From Acinetobacter sp. ASP199 (lineage in GTDB: Bacteria > Pseudomonadota > Gammaproteobacteria > Pseudomonadales > Moraxellaceae): DNA of 64,000 bases. Under the pieces are notes generated by a model. That model was not told where the DNA came from, searched no databases, and worked only from the letters and a program-made list of their open reading frames with translations. Position numbers and translations under genes: made by a program. The stretch spans positions 2,976,001-3,040,000 of the forward strand of contig NZ_CP062182.1 in the NCBI RefSeq assembly GCF_022700675.1, read 5' to 3'. Shown here in pieces: positions 28,740-36,849 of this stretch; within the stretch, counting starts at the first letter, position 1; every line of letters starts with the position of its first letter.

Positions 28740-30040
28740 GTCATTACGAAGCCGGCACATCACACCTGAATTTACGTGCCCAGGTGATTCGCACCCTGCT
28801 CGCGGTACAGCAAGGGCAATCACTTGCCAGTGTTTTGCCACAACATCTTGGCAAAGTGGCAGAGCGTGACCGCGCCCTGTTCCACGAACTGGTTCTTGGG
28901 ACACTGCGTCAGTGGTATGCGCTGAAAAGCGTAACCTTGCCACTCCTGGTGAAACCAATTAACAATGACACAGTAGAAACCTGTCTCTATGTCGGTCTGT
29001 ACCAGTTGCTGGAAACCCGTATTGCCCCGCATGCTGCAATTTCTGAAACCGTAACAGCCGTTAAGCAGCTCGGTTATCAGGCCTTGAGTGGTGTAGTGAA
29101 TGCCATCTTACGTCGTGTTTCACGTGAAACACCTGAATTTCAGGCTGCATTAAAACAGGCGCATGGTTTGCCAAGCTGGTTGTACAAACGTCTAAAGAAA
29201 GACTGGCCGGAACAACTGGTGGAAATCAGCACTGAACTGAAACAGGTAGCTCCACTAACCTTACGCGTTAATGAACGTCAGGTCAGTCGTGATGAATATC
29301 TGGAAATTCTGGATGAGCATGACATTGCTGCACATGCCTGTACAATTTCCAATGTTGGGATCGTGCTGGATGAGAATGGCCATATACCGCATCTGCCTGG
29401 TTTTGATGTCGGCGGTTTTTCGGTACAGGATGAACATGCCCAGCTCTGTGCGACTTTGCTGCCAGACCTGAATAACAAATATGTTGTCGATGCCTGCGCA
29501 GCACCGGGCGGTAAGACGGCACATATTCTGGAAAAATACAGCCCTAAAAAGCTGATTGCACTGGATCAGGATGCCAAACGTCTGCTACGTGTGCAGGAAA
29601 ATCTGGAACGTCTGCTGCTTGAAGGCGAACACGTAGAAATCGTGACTGCCGATGCGATCAGCTGGCAAGCCGCTGAACAGCCGGACTGTATCGTGCTGGA
29701 TGCACCCTGCTCAGCGATTGGTGTTATGCGTCGTCACCCTGATATCCGCCTGCTGCGTCAATCTACTGATATTGCCCAGACTGTGGAACTGCAAAAGCAG
29801 ATTCTAGAAAATATGTGGCAGCAGCTAAAAGTTGGCGGCACTTTGCTGTATATCACCTGTTCAATTTTGAAAGCAGAAAATGAACAGCAGATGCTCGAAT
29901 TCTTTAACACCCATGCGGATGCTAAAGAAATCAAGATCGAAGCTGATTGGGGCATTGAGCAGACCCATGGTCGTCAGCTGTTACCGAAAGCTGGGCAAGG
30001 CGATGGTTTCTTCTATTGCCGTATCGAAAAAACAGCTTGA
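28736..30040 (+). CDS. rsmB: 16S rRNA (cytosine-967-C5)-methyltransferase RsmB
   Basis: 434 residues. An N-terminal NusB-like RNA-binding domain (about 1-140) is followed by a SAM-dependent m5C methyltransferase domain. Visible motifs are the SAM site VDACAAPGGKTAHILE, motif IV DAPCSAIGVMRRHPDIR with the PC catalytic pair, and motif VI YITCSILKAENEQQ with the second Cys. The ATG is inside the end of fmt (ATGA overlap). It ends at a strong hairpin terminator. Confidence 0.96.
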   Translation: MSHYEAGTSHLNLRAQVIRTLLAVQQGQSLASVLPQHLGKVAERDRALFHELVLGTLRQWYALKSVTLPLLVKPINNDTVETCLYVGLYQLLETRIAPHAAISETVTAVKQLGYQALSGVVNAILRRVSRETPEFQAALKQAHGLPSWLYKRLKKDWPEQLVEISTELKQVAPLTLRVNERQVSRDEYLEILDEHDIAAHACTISNVGIVLDENGHIPHLPGFDVGGFSVQDEHAQLCATLLPDLNNKYVVDACAAPGGKTAHILEKYSPKKLIALDQDAKRLLRVQENLERLLLEGEHVEIVTADAISWQAAEQPDCIVLDAPCSAIGVMRRHPDIRLLRQSTDIAQTVELQKQILENMWQQLKVGGTLLYITCSILKAENEQQMLEFFNTHADAKEIKIEADWGIEQTHGRQLLPKAGQGDGFFYCRIEKTA

Positions 30041-30054
30041 GTATTAACCTAAAG

Positions 30055-30082
30055 AAAAAGGTAGCTTCAGCTACCTTTTTTT
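30055..30082 (+). terminator. Terminator after rsmB
   Basis: AAAAAGGTAGC (30055-30065), loop TTCA, GCTACCTTTTT from 30070, extended by more T. It can also serve the convergent ZIP gene. Confidence 0.85.
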
Positions 30083-30093
30083 ATATTCTGGAT

Positions 30094-30933
30094 TTACTGT
30101 AAAAATTTAAAAATCACCAGGCTGCTGGCGAGCGCCGCCATCCCGCTAATCAGGCCATAAACAGTTTCATGACCTTTGGAATAGCGCTTGGCTGTCGGCA
30201 ACATTTCATCCAGTGCCAGATAGACCATCACGCCCCCGATCAGGCCGAAAATGATGCCATAGATGGTGGTATTCAGATACGGCGCCAGAATGAAGTACCC
30301 CAACGCGGCGCCCAAAGGTTCCGCCAGACCAGAAACCAGACTGGCGAGCAAAGCATAAGATTGCCGATGCGTCGCCATATACACCGGCAAGGCAATCGCT
30401 ACACCTTCCGGGATATTATGAATCGCAATCGCTACTGCCAACGGTGCACCCAGCATCGGACTTTCCAAGGTTGCAAAAAAGGTCGCCATGCCTTCCGGCA
30501 AATTATGTGCAGTAATAGCAAATAAGGTGAGTAAACCGGTACGTAGCAACTGCTCCTGCCCTAGATCCTGGGTATTATTTTTTTCTAGGGTCTCGTGCGG
30601 ATTGGGTACCAGATGATCCAGTAACAGCACCAAGACTGCACCCAGTAATAAGGTCAAGGTTCCCCAGGCATAACCCATTTTTGCGCCATAAGTTATGCTA
30701 AAGGAATCAATGGATTTGGTCAGGATCTCAGTCAGGGACACATAAATCATTGCCCCGGCAGCAAAGGCCAGACCGAAAGACATGATACGCAGATTGGGCT
30801 TTTCTAAAAATAGCACCAGTCCCCCACCGACAACGGTGGCCAATCCAGCAAATAAAGTCACGGCAAAGGCTGTATAGACTTGTGCATCCGTCACGGGAGC
30901 AATACCCATAAGTCCGCCCATTAAAAAAGCCAT
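30094..30933 (-). CDS. zupT: ZIP family metal transporter (ZupT-like)
   Basis: About 279 residues with eight predicted membrane helices. The metal-site motifs HNLPEGMATF (TM4) and HNIPEGVAIA (TM5) are intact, as in ZupT transporters importing Zn and other divalent metals. The loop between TM3 and TM4 holds a polar HETLEKNNTQDLGQEQ stretch. I prefer the ATG at 30933 (MAFLMGG); a TTG at 30942 and a later ATG at 30921 are alternatives, and no ribosome site is strong. A Fur-box-like sequence lies immediately upstream (30947-30965). It follows the metS-like gene on the same strand by 60 bp. Confidence 0.9.
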   Translation of the reverse strand: MAFLMGGLMGIAPVTDAQVYTAFAVTLFAGLATVVGGGLVLFLEKPNLRIMSFGLAFAAGAMIYVSLTEILTKSIDSFSITYGAKMGYAWGTLTLLLGAVLVLLLDHLVPNPHETLEKNNTQDLGQEQLLRTGLLTLFAITAHNLPEGMATFFATLESPMLGAPLAVAIAIHNIPEGVAIALPVYMATHRQSYALLASLVSGLAEPLGAALGYFILAPYLNTTIYGIIFGLIGGVMVYLALDEMLPTAKRYSKGHETVYGLISGMAALASSLVIFKFLQ

Positions 30934-30946
30934 TATCAGCAAAGAT

Positions 30947-30965
30947 GATAATGACTTTCATTTAC
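30947..30965. promoter_or_regulatory. Fur-box-like sequence upstream of zupT
   Basis: GATAATGACTTTCATTTAC matches the 19-base Fur consensus GATAATGATAATCATTATC at 14 positions, including GATAATGA and CATT. It lies just before the transporter start. Matching AT-rich text by eye has a real false-positive rate. Confidence 0.4.
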
Positions 30966-30992
30966 AGCAACAATCAGTTTATGTGAAGATTG

Positions 30993-31103
30993 TTAGTCTT
31001 CTGGTTCTTCCGGATTTTTTGCCAGATGAATCACAGACAGTACCAGACCACCCCATAATAAAACGATGGAGAAAATCATCATAATCAATGCAGATGTATT
31101 CAT
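30993..31103 (-). CDS. Methionine/alanine importer small subunit (MetS-like, 36 aa)
   Basis: A 36-residue frame, ATG at 31103 to TAA at 30993, preceded by TAGGAGAACGAAT. The product begins MNTSALIMMIFSIVLLWGG, a single membrane helix, and ends in the charged tail HLAKNPEEPED. Single-helix proteins with this kind of polar tail are the small MetS subunits of MetPS-type NSS importers. It starts 10 bp after the stop of the NSS transporter on the same strand, which is the normal gene order. The role (needed for activity or stability of the partner) is from the Corynebacterium MetPS system. Confidence 0.85.
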   Translation of the reverse strand: MNTSALIMMIFSIVLLWGGLVLSVIHLAKNPEEPED

Positions 31104-31113
31104 ATTCGTTCTC

Positions 31114-32589
31114 CTAACTATGACGGTCTTTAACTAGACTGAACAGAATGGCGCCCAGAATAAAGAATGCAAGGGTACCCCCACCAATCATCCACAGCGT
31201 ACTTGCGGGATAACCACCATAGCCTTCTGCCAAGATAGATTTCAGGGTTAAACCCAGTGCCAGTAATAAAGACAAAGGGGTGATGAAGGTCAGCATGAAC
31301 TTCCAGCTCGCACCAAGTTTCACGCTGGCAAACTGGTTAACATGTTCTTCCAGCTGTTTCATCAATGGACGGCGGAACCATGACAATAAAATAATCGATA
31401 ACAGGCCACCACCGACAATACCAATGTTATTGGCAAAGTAGTCAATGATGTCAACAAATGTAATAGCACTATGAGTCGAGAAGATCAAAGTCGATACCAC
31501 TGCTGAACCACCAGCAATAATCGTTACTGACTTGTTCTTTGACCAGCCCAACTTGTCCTGGAATGCCGCAATTGGTACCTGCAGGATGCTCACCATGGAG
31601 GTAATACCCGCCACCGTCAATGAACCAAAGAACAGGAAACCGAACAGGTCACCGCCTGAGCCTAAACTGGAAATGATTTTCGGGAAAGCAATAAAGGCCA
31701 GACCGATACCACCGGACACCACATCTTCAACTTTCGCACCTGAGCTGAACGCCATAAAACCAAGTGCTGCAAAGACACCAATACCCGCCAGGATTTCAAA
31801 AGACGAGTTGGCCAATGCCACCACGATGCCTGAACCGGTCAGGTTGGTTTTACGTTTCAAGTAAGACGCATAGGTCAACATAATCCCGAAACCCACCGAA
31901 AGTGAGAAGAAGATGTGACCAAAAGCTGCCAGCCAGACTTTATAATTGGTCATGGCTTCCCAGTTCGGAGTAAAGAAGGCATTTAAACCATCGACTGCAC
32001 CAGGTAAACGTACTGCCTGAATCACCAGGATCGTGAATAAAATCACCAGTAATGGCATAAAGATTTTATTCGCCAGTTCCACCCCACGGCGTACTCCACC
32101 GTAAAGAATCAGCATGACCGCTGCCCAAACAACTACCAGACCAAAGAACAGTACCGGTACAAAGCCGAAAGTCAGGCCTTCACCATTTTGCAGGTAGGTA
32201 TTGAAGAAGAAGCCTTGTGTGTCTGTGCCCCACTGCTGTCCGAAGGAATAGAACATATAACTGCCGGCCCAGGACAACACGCTGGCATAATAAATCCCGA
32301 TGACCAGAGTCACCATCACCTGCCACCAACCCAGAGATTCTGCATTCATGAGTTTTTTATAGGCCATTGGCGGTGCTTTGCGGAACTTGTGTCCAACTGC
32401 ATAATCTAAAAACAATAATGGCAAACCTGCTGCAAAAATCGCAATCAGATAAGGAATCAGGAATGCGCCTCCACCATTTTCATAGGCAACGTATGGAAAA
32501 CGCCAAATATTACCCAACCCTACTGCAGAGCCAATTGCTGCAATAATAAATCCTGATCGTGCCGACCAATTCTCTCGAGTATCTGTCAT
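31114..32589 (-). CDS. Sodium-dependent NSS family transporter (MetP-like)
   Basis: A 491-residue member of the neurotransmitter:sodium symporter family with about 12 helices. TM1 carries the typical unwound sodium/substrate site FIIAAIGSAVGLGNIWRFPY. GGGAFLIPYL follows in TM2, and the fold continues as in LeuT. The linked single-helix small subunit argues for the methionine/alanine importer subgroup. A short inverted repeat (ACCTAA/TTAGGT, 32595-32609) lies just before the start and could mask the ribosome site. The upstream leader is long (over 400 bp to the next terminator). Confidence 0.92.
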   Translation of the reverse strand: MTDTRENWSARSGFIIAAIGSAVGLGNIWRFPYVAYENGGGAFLIPYLIAIFAAGLPLLFLDYAVGHKFRKAPPMAYKKLMNAESLGWWQVMVTLVIGIYYASVLSWAGSYMFYSFGQQWGTDTQGFFFNTYLQNGEGLTFGFVPVLFFGLVVVWAAVMLILYGGVRRGVELANKIFMPLLVILFTILVIQAVRLPGAVDGLNAFFTPNWEAMTNYKVWLAAFGHIFFSLSVGFGIMLTYASYLKRKTNLTGSGIVVALANSSFEILAGIGVFAALGFMAFSSGAKVEDVVSGGIGLAFIAFPKIISSLGSGGDLFGFLFFGSLTVAGITSMVSILQVPIAAFQDKLGWSKNKSVTIIAGGSAVVSTLIFSTHSAITFVDIIDYFANNIGIVGGGLLSIILLSWFRRPLMKQLEEHVNQFASVKLGASWKFMLTFITPLSLLLALGLTLKSILAEGYGGYPASTLWMIGGGTLAFFILGAILFSLVKDRHS

Positions 32590-33003
32590 AGAACACCTAA
32601 ACCTTAGGTCTCTTTAGATGCTGCTTATTGTGGTTATCGCGCGAGCAAAAAAAGTACCAATAAAAATAATTCTGGGTGCTTCAATTGGAGCTTTGCCTTG
32701 TGAGCCTCAGCTTCTAAATCAGCTAACGGTCTAGCATGTCAAATCCTGGATAAAGCATCTTGGCCATACTGTCCGTGTATATGGATTTAACAATACTGAG
32801 TTTTGAGTATAATTTGTGTAAATTCTGCTCCTAATATTAAATTTTTATAATATATCTTGTTCAACCGTTCAATATTTCTCCAGGCCCATCTTGATTTATT
32901 AAGTTATAAGTATATTAACTTTTAGGAATGTATTGTTTTTTAAGTATATCTTGATGAGATATAAAAATTATTCCTGTTCTCTCCTTATTGAATAGCTGAA
33001 CTT
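32590..33003. other. Long upstream region of the NSS transporter
   Basis: About 410 bp without a supported protein gene. Next to the transporter is the hairpin at 32595-32609. Further up on the - strand is a tiny frame MLYPGFDMLDR with no ribosome site. An AT-rich zone fills 32810-33000. I compared it mentally with glycine and SAM riboswitch cores and saw neither. Confidence 0.4.
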
Positions 33004-33042
33004 TAAAAAAATCAGATCATGAGCAAATATACGCATGATCTG
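33004..33042 (-). terminator. Terminator after aldehyde dehydrogenase
   Basis: On the - strand CAGATCATG and CATGATCTG (33013-33021 and 33034-33042) pair perfectly around a 12-base loop and are followed by ATTTTTTT. Confidence 0.8.
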
Positions 33043-33066
33043 AACACTTTAAACTTAAATCATGAT

Positions 33067-34509
33067 TCAGGCTTTAATCACCAGCATTCGCTCTTCCTGC
33101 ATGTCACGAATTGCAGACTGGATGCCTTCACGTCCTAGCCCCGAATCCTTTACACCACCATACGGCATATTATCGACACGGAAAGATGGAATGTCATTGA
33201 TGATCACGCCACCAACATGCAACTGATTCCAGGCATACAACATCTTGTTCAGATTCTGGGTATAGACACCGGCCTGCAAACCAAAACGGCTACTGTTAAT
33301 GCACTCGATCCCTGCTGCAAAATCACTGTATTTTTCCAGAATTGCCACCGGACCAAATACTTCGTCCTTGTACACTTCCAGACCATGATCAACATCTTCC
33401 AGTAAGGTTGGCTCAAACATCACGCCATCCAGCTTGCCACCGCTGAGAACTTTAGCGCCTTTCTTCACGGCTTTATCCAGCCATTTTTTCAGACGTTTGG
33501 CTTCAGCTTCCTTAATCATTGGACCGACCACGGTGGTGTCCAGATCAGGATCGGCTGCTTTGAGTTTTTTCAGCTTAGCCACCAGCTTTTTCTTCACATC
33601 AACGTAGATGTCTTGATGCACCAGAATGCGCTGCACACTAATGCAGACCTGTCCGGCATGGCCAAAAGCACCACCAATCAAACGATCAATAAAGCTATCC
33701 GTGATTTCAGTATCCGGCTCGATCATTACTGCAGCATTACCACCCAGTTCCAGCGTGACTTTCTTACGTCCTGCCCGCGCTTTCATATCCCAACCGACCA
33801 CATCGGAACCGGTAAAACTGAGCATCTTAAAGCGGTCATCGGTGACCAGTACATCCGCCAGTTCACGTGGACATGGCAATACCGAGAATGCATTTGGCGG
33901 CAAGTCAGTTTCTGCCAGAATTTCAGCAATCTTCAAGGCCGATACCGGTGTCAGGCTGGCAGGCTTTAAGACAAAGGGACAACCCGCTGCAATCGCTGGA
34001 GCAATCTTGTGAGCGGTCAGATTCAGCGGAAAATTAAAAGGACTGATCAGGGAGACGGCGCCAATCGGAACCTGCTTCACAAAACCCTGATAACCCGATG
34101 CCGCAGCTGTGACTGCCAATGGGATCATGCGACCTGAATCGACTTGGCTCACCGCATCGGCAGCGATCTGGAAAGTATTGATCAGACGTTCTACTTCAGC
34201 TGCCGCAGCTTTACGTGGCTTGCCACCCTCTGCAATGAGAATCTCGGTCAGTTGATCGCGAATTTCATTAAAGCGTTTCACGCAGTGCAACAGGATTTTC
34301 TGTTTCTGATAGGGTTCCAGAGCCGCCATTTCTGCTTCAGCTTTCACTGCTGCTTTAATGGCTTTTTCCAGAATTTTGGCATCTGCCAATGCCACACGTG
34401 CGCAGACCTTATGCGTATATTTATCCTGAACCTCCAGCCATTCTGAGGTTTCCACGGCCTTACCTGCCACATAAAGCGGATAGTCGATTACTGCTTGGGG
34501 TTTAGTCAT
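33067..34509 (-). CDS. NAD(P)-dependent aldehyde dehydrogenase family protein
   Basis: 480 residues from the ATG at 34509 (MTKPQAVIDYPLYVAG), which has AAAGGACG upstream; the longer frame adds an unconserved MTLKGRD. Catalytic features are ISPFNFPLNL (Asn of the oxyanion hole), the VTLELGGNAAV general-base Glu, and the nucleophilic Cys in FGHAGQVCISVQR. Lys-rich text (VDVKKKLVAKLKKLK) is unusual but within the family range. It resembles broad aldehyde dehydrogenases such as lactaldehyde or non-phosphorylating glyceraldehyde-3-phosphate types; the substrate is not predictable. Monocistronic, with its own terminator. Confidence 0.92.
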   Translation of the reverse strand: MTKPQAVIDYPLYVAGKAVETSEWLEVQDKYTHKVCARVALADAKILEKAIKAAVKAEAEMAALEPYQKQKILLHCVKRFNEIRDQLTEILIAEGGKPRKAAAAEVERLINTFQIAADAVSQVDSGRMIPLAVTAAASGYQGFVKQVPIGAVSLISPFNFPLNLTAHKIAPAIAAGCPFVLKPASLTPVSALKIAEILAETDLPPNAFSVLPCPRELADVLVTDDRFKMLSFTGSDVVGWDMKARAGRKKVTLELGGNAAVMIEPDTEITDSFIDRLIGGAFGHAGQVCISVQRILVHQDIYVDVKKKLVAKLKKLKAADPDLDTTVVGPMIKEAEAKRLKKWLDKAVKKGAKVLSGGKLDGVMFEPTLLEDVDHGLEVYKDEVFGPVAILEKYSDFAAGIECINSSRFGLQAGVYTQNLNKMLYAWNQLHVGGVIINDIPSFRVDNMPYGGVKDSGLGREGIQSAIRDMQEERMLVIKA

Positions 34510-34811
34510 GTCACGTCCTTTCAGGGTCACGCAATATTTCGATATATTTGATTATATGCCCAAGATCCAGTGACATGCGTTTTTAAAATGTAGACCTTGG
34601 TTTAGATGGCTGAAAAGCCTGCTATACAATTGTTCCAGATCTAGCAAAATAAAACTGAACAATTAAGCTCAATCTAACTGGATAATCCCCTGTTTTCTGC
34701 CATATACATTTTGAAAATTATCTATATGATGCAGCTAGCCAGAAATACTAAAAATATGGATTTAGGTCATAAAATTGCTCAATTTGAGTCAAGCACAAGG
34801 AAATTCAACCT

Positions 34812-35504
34812 ATGCACGCAAGAATCATCAACACCTTATTATGCGGACTGGCACTGAGCACTGTCAGCCATGCCGATGTCATTGGTCTGAAAGCCGATGC
34901 CAGCTACTGGAATTTTGACGGGTATAGCCAATCAGATAATGCAAACAAACATGATCTGGACCGTCAAGGTACGGCACAGCTGTCGGTAGCTTTGGAACAT
35001 CCAGTACCGTTGTTGCCAAATGCGAAAATCAAATATGTAAATCTCGACAGCAACAGCGAGCAAAGCACTGTGCTGAATGCTTCAGATATCGAGCTGAACA
35101 ATATCGACTATATTCTGTATTACGAATTAGTAGATACAGTGCTGCATGCGGATGTCGGTGTCGGCTTAACCAATCTGGCTGGTACGGTGAAAAACCTGAA
35201 CGCCGGTGCTTTAACCCAGTACGATCTGGATGAATACAGCCCTCTGCTCTACGCAACAGCTGGTGTCAAACTGCCATTTACCGGTATGAGTGCCAAAGCT
35301 GAAGCTGTTTACAGCCATGGCAGCGACACTAAAAAGACCGATATACAGGCTGAGCTTCAATACGACTTTATTGATAATCTGGCGGTAGACCTCGGTGCCA
35401 AGCTGGGCTATCGCATCATGAAAATTGATGCCGAGCAAAATAATGTGCCAGATCTTCAGCTGGAATTTAAAGGTCCTTATATCGGTCTGGATATACACTT
35501 TTAA
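34812..35504 (+). CDS. Outer-membrane beta-barrel protein (TIGR04219-like)
   Basis: A 230-residue exported protein: a signal peptide ending in VSHA (about residue 21), then a mature protein opening with DVIGLKADASYWNFDG, characteristic of the TIGR04219 outer-membrane family. It has alternating amphipathic strands and ends in a terminal Phe (GLDIHF), the usual recognition signal for the BAM complex. It is small enough for an eight- to ten-stranded barrel. The start at 34812 follows ACAAGGAAATTC. Downstream is a 200-base structured region ending in a strong terminator, possibly a long 3' UTR. Confidence 0.85.
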   Translation: MHARIINTLLCGLALSTVSHADVIGLKADASYWNFDGYSQSDNANKHDLDRQGTAQLSVALEHPVPLLPNAKIKYVNLDSNSEQSTVLNASDIELNNIDYILYYELVDTVLHADVGVGLTNLAGTVKNLNAGALTQYDLDEYSPLLYATAGVKLPFTGMSAKAEAVYSHGSDTKKTDIQAELQYDFIDNLAVDLGAKLGYRIMKIDAEQNNVPDLQLEFKGPYIGLDIHF

Positions 35505-35741
35505 TGAAAATAATAGCTTAAAGAAAGTAGCCTAAATCCTGTAAGCCTAGGCTTACAACACAAGCCGTTATCTGCGTCTTTCGAGCTACAGCAAGCTGCA
35601 GTATCTTAAACACATAGAGAGCAGGATGCTCCGAAACATAAAAACAAAAATAAGCAGATGCACCAGGACGTGAGGTACGACAGGAGTTATACCTAGAGCA
35701 CGAAATACGGAAAAGCCCCGATAGGATATCGGGGCTTTTTT
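35505..35741 (+). ncRNA. Candidate structured RNA or long 3' UTR downstream of the outer-membrane protein
   Basis: The stretch has several local hairpins: a 16-bp perfect palindrome GTAAGCCTAGGCTTAC at 35541-35556, GAGCA-GGA-TGCTC at 35619-35631, and AGGTA...TACCT around 35674-35695. It ends in a textbook terminator. No convincing ORF is present on either strand. It could be a free-standing small RNA, a 3'UTR-derived RNA, or simply the tail of the preceding message. Promoter evidence is weak. Confidence 0.45.
35711..35741 (+). terminator. Strong Rho-independent terminator
   Basis: AAAAGCCCCGATA (35711-35723), loop GGA, TATCGGGGCTTTT (35727-35739), then more T. Confidence 0.9.
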
Positions 35742-35878
35742 CCATCTATTGTTTTTCTCTGTTGTTCTAGCAGGCTTTTCTTCTATAAATGCTTACAGTC
35801 CTCGGCTAAAAAAGCAACATTGCAAAAAATGCCTTATTGCTAAGCTAAAGAACCCTGCAGATATTGAGATATACAATC

Positions 35879-36439
35879 ATGGTCAAGAAAATTCTGTTTA
35901 TCACTTCGAACGTGGGCATTGAACACGATGAATTAGTCCAGCCAATGGATTTCTTGCAGTCGCATGGTTTTGTGGTGATTCATGCTGCAGAAAAAAATGA
36001 AGATGTTCAAACCATGGAAAGTGACAGCAAACCAAGTGCACAATACACACCCGATACAACCCTGAGTGAAGTCAGTGTTGAAGATTATGATTTGCTGGTC
36101 ATTCCTGGCGGAACAGTGAATGCTGATAAATTGCGTATTAATGAAGATGCCCAACGCATTATCCAGTATTTTGCCGATAATCAGAAACCGATTGCGGCCA
36201 TCTGTCATGGACCATGGACGCTGATTGATGCGGGTCGGGTCAAAGATAAAAACCTGACCTCTTATAAGAGTATCAAGCTGGATCTGGAAAATGCCGGTGC
36301 AAAATGGGTTGATGAAGAAGTGCACCGCTGTAATACCAATGGCTGGGTGCTGATTACTTCACGTAATCCGGATGATTTACCGGCTTTTAATACCGCGATT
36401 GTGGAAGAACTGGAAGCGGATATGGATATCATTCCATAG
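35879..36439 (+). CDS. DJ-1/PfpI family protein (class I amidotransferase-like)
   Basis: A 186-residue cytoplasmic protein. The nucleophile elbow AAICHGPW carries the Cys of the DJ-1/PfpI superfamily, followed by LIDAGRVKDKNLTSYKSIKLDLENAGAKWVDEEV, typical of the PfpI/YhbO/YraA branch. These proteins are described as glyoxalase/deglycase-like or stress proteins; the activity is debated. I chose the ATG at 35879; a TTG at 35864 would add five residues. Neither has a strong ribosome site. A bidirectional terminator separates it from the convergent ankyrin gene. Confidence 0.9.
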   Translation: MVKKILFITSNVGIEHDELVQPMDFLQSHGFVVIHAAEKNEDVQTMESDSKPSAQYTPDTTLSEVSVEDYDLLVIPGGTVNADKLRINEDAQRIIQYFADNQKPIAAICHGPWTLIDAGRVKDKNLTSYKSIKLDLENAGAKWVDEEVHRCNTNGWVLITSRNPDDLPAFNTAIVEELEADMDIIP

Positions 36440-36454
36440 TCCTAAACTAGCTTC

Positions 36455-36487
36455 AAAAAGAAACCCCAGCTTGTGGGGTTTCTTTTT
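36455..36487. terminator. Bidirectional terminator between convergent genes
   Basis: AAAGAAACCCC and GGGGTTTCTTT pair around AGCTTGT (36468-36474), with T runs on both strands. Confidence 0.85.
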
Positions 36488-36497
36488 TTATTCTTTC

Positions 36498-36827
36498 TTA
36501 TTTAGGAATACTGCCTTTCAGGCTTTTTAGATATTCCACAACATCTTTATTGCCTGCCATTTCAGCCAGCTCTAAAGCGGTATAGGTGCTGCGATGATCG
36601 ACATCTGCGCCTTTACTCACCAGCAGCTTCACCACTTCAAGATGATCATTTTCAGCAGCAGCCTGTAATGCGCTATAGCCTTCTTCATCAGCGGAGTTGA
36701 CGTTCATACCTTCCTGTAGTGCCTGCTCGACCTGTTCGACATCACCTAAGGATGCCCAGTACACCAGTTCAGGAAGATGCAGTTCATCGTCATCTTCAGG
36801 GATTGGGGAGAATGATTTGAGGTTCAT
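36498..36827 (-). CDS. Ankyrin repeat protein
   Basis: A 109-residue soluble protein made of about three ankyrin repeats: ELVYWASLGDVEQVEQALQEGMNVNSADEEG, then YSALQAAAENDHLEVVKLLVSKGADVDHRS, then YTALELAEMAGNKDVVEYLKS. The acidic N-terminus (PEDDDELHLPE) precedes the repeats. Small ankyrin proteins act in protein-protein binding; no partner is suggested by the neighbourhood. The start at 36827 is the only in-frame ATG near the repeat boundary. Confidence 0.85.
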   Translation of the reverse strand: MNLKSFSPIPEDDDELHLPELVYWASLGDVEQVEQALQEGMNVNSADEEGYSALQAAAENDHLEVVKLLVSKGADVDHRSTYTALELAEMAGNKDVVEYLKSLKGSIPK

Positions 36828-36849
36828 AGTTGACTACCAATTTTAAAAA

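Noticed and set aside
32590..33003. Glycine or SAM riboswitch before the NSS transporter
   Set aside because: None of the core motifs that I know for these classes is recognisable.
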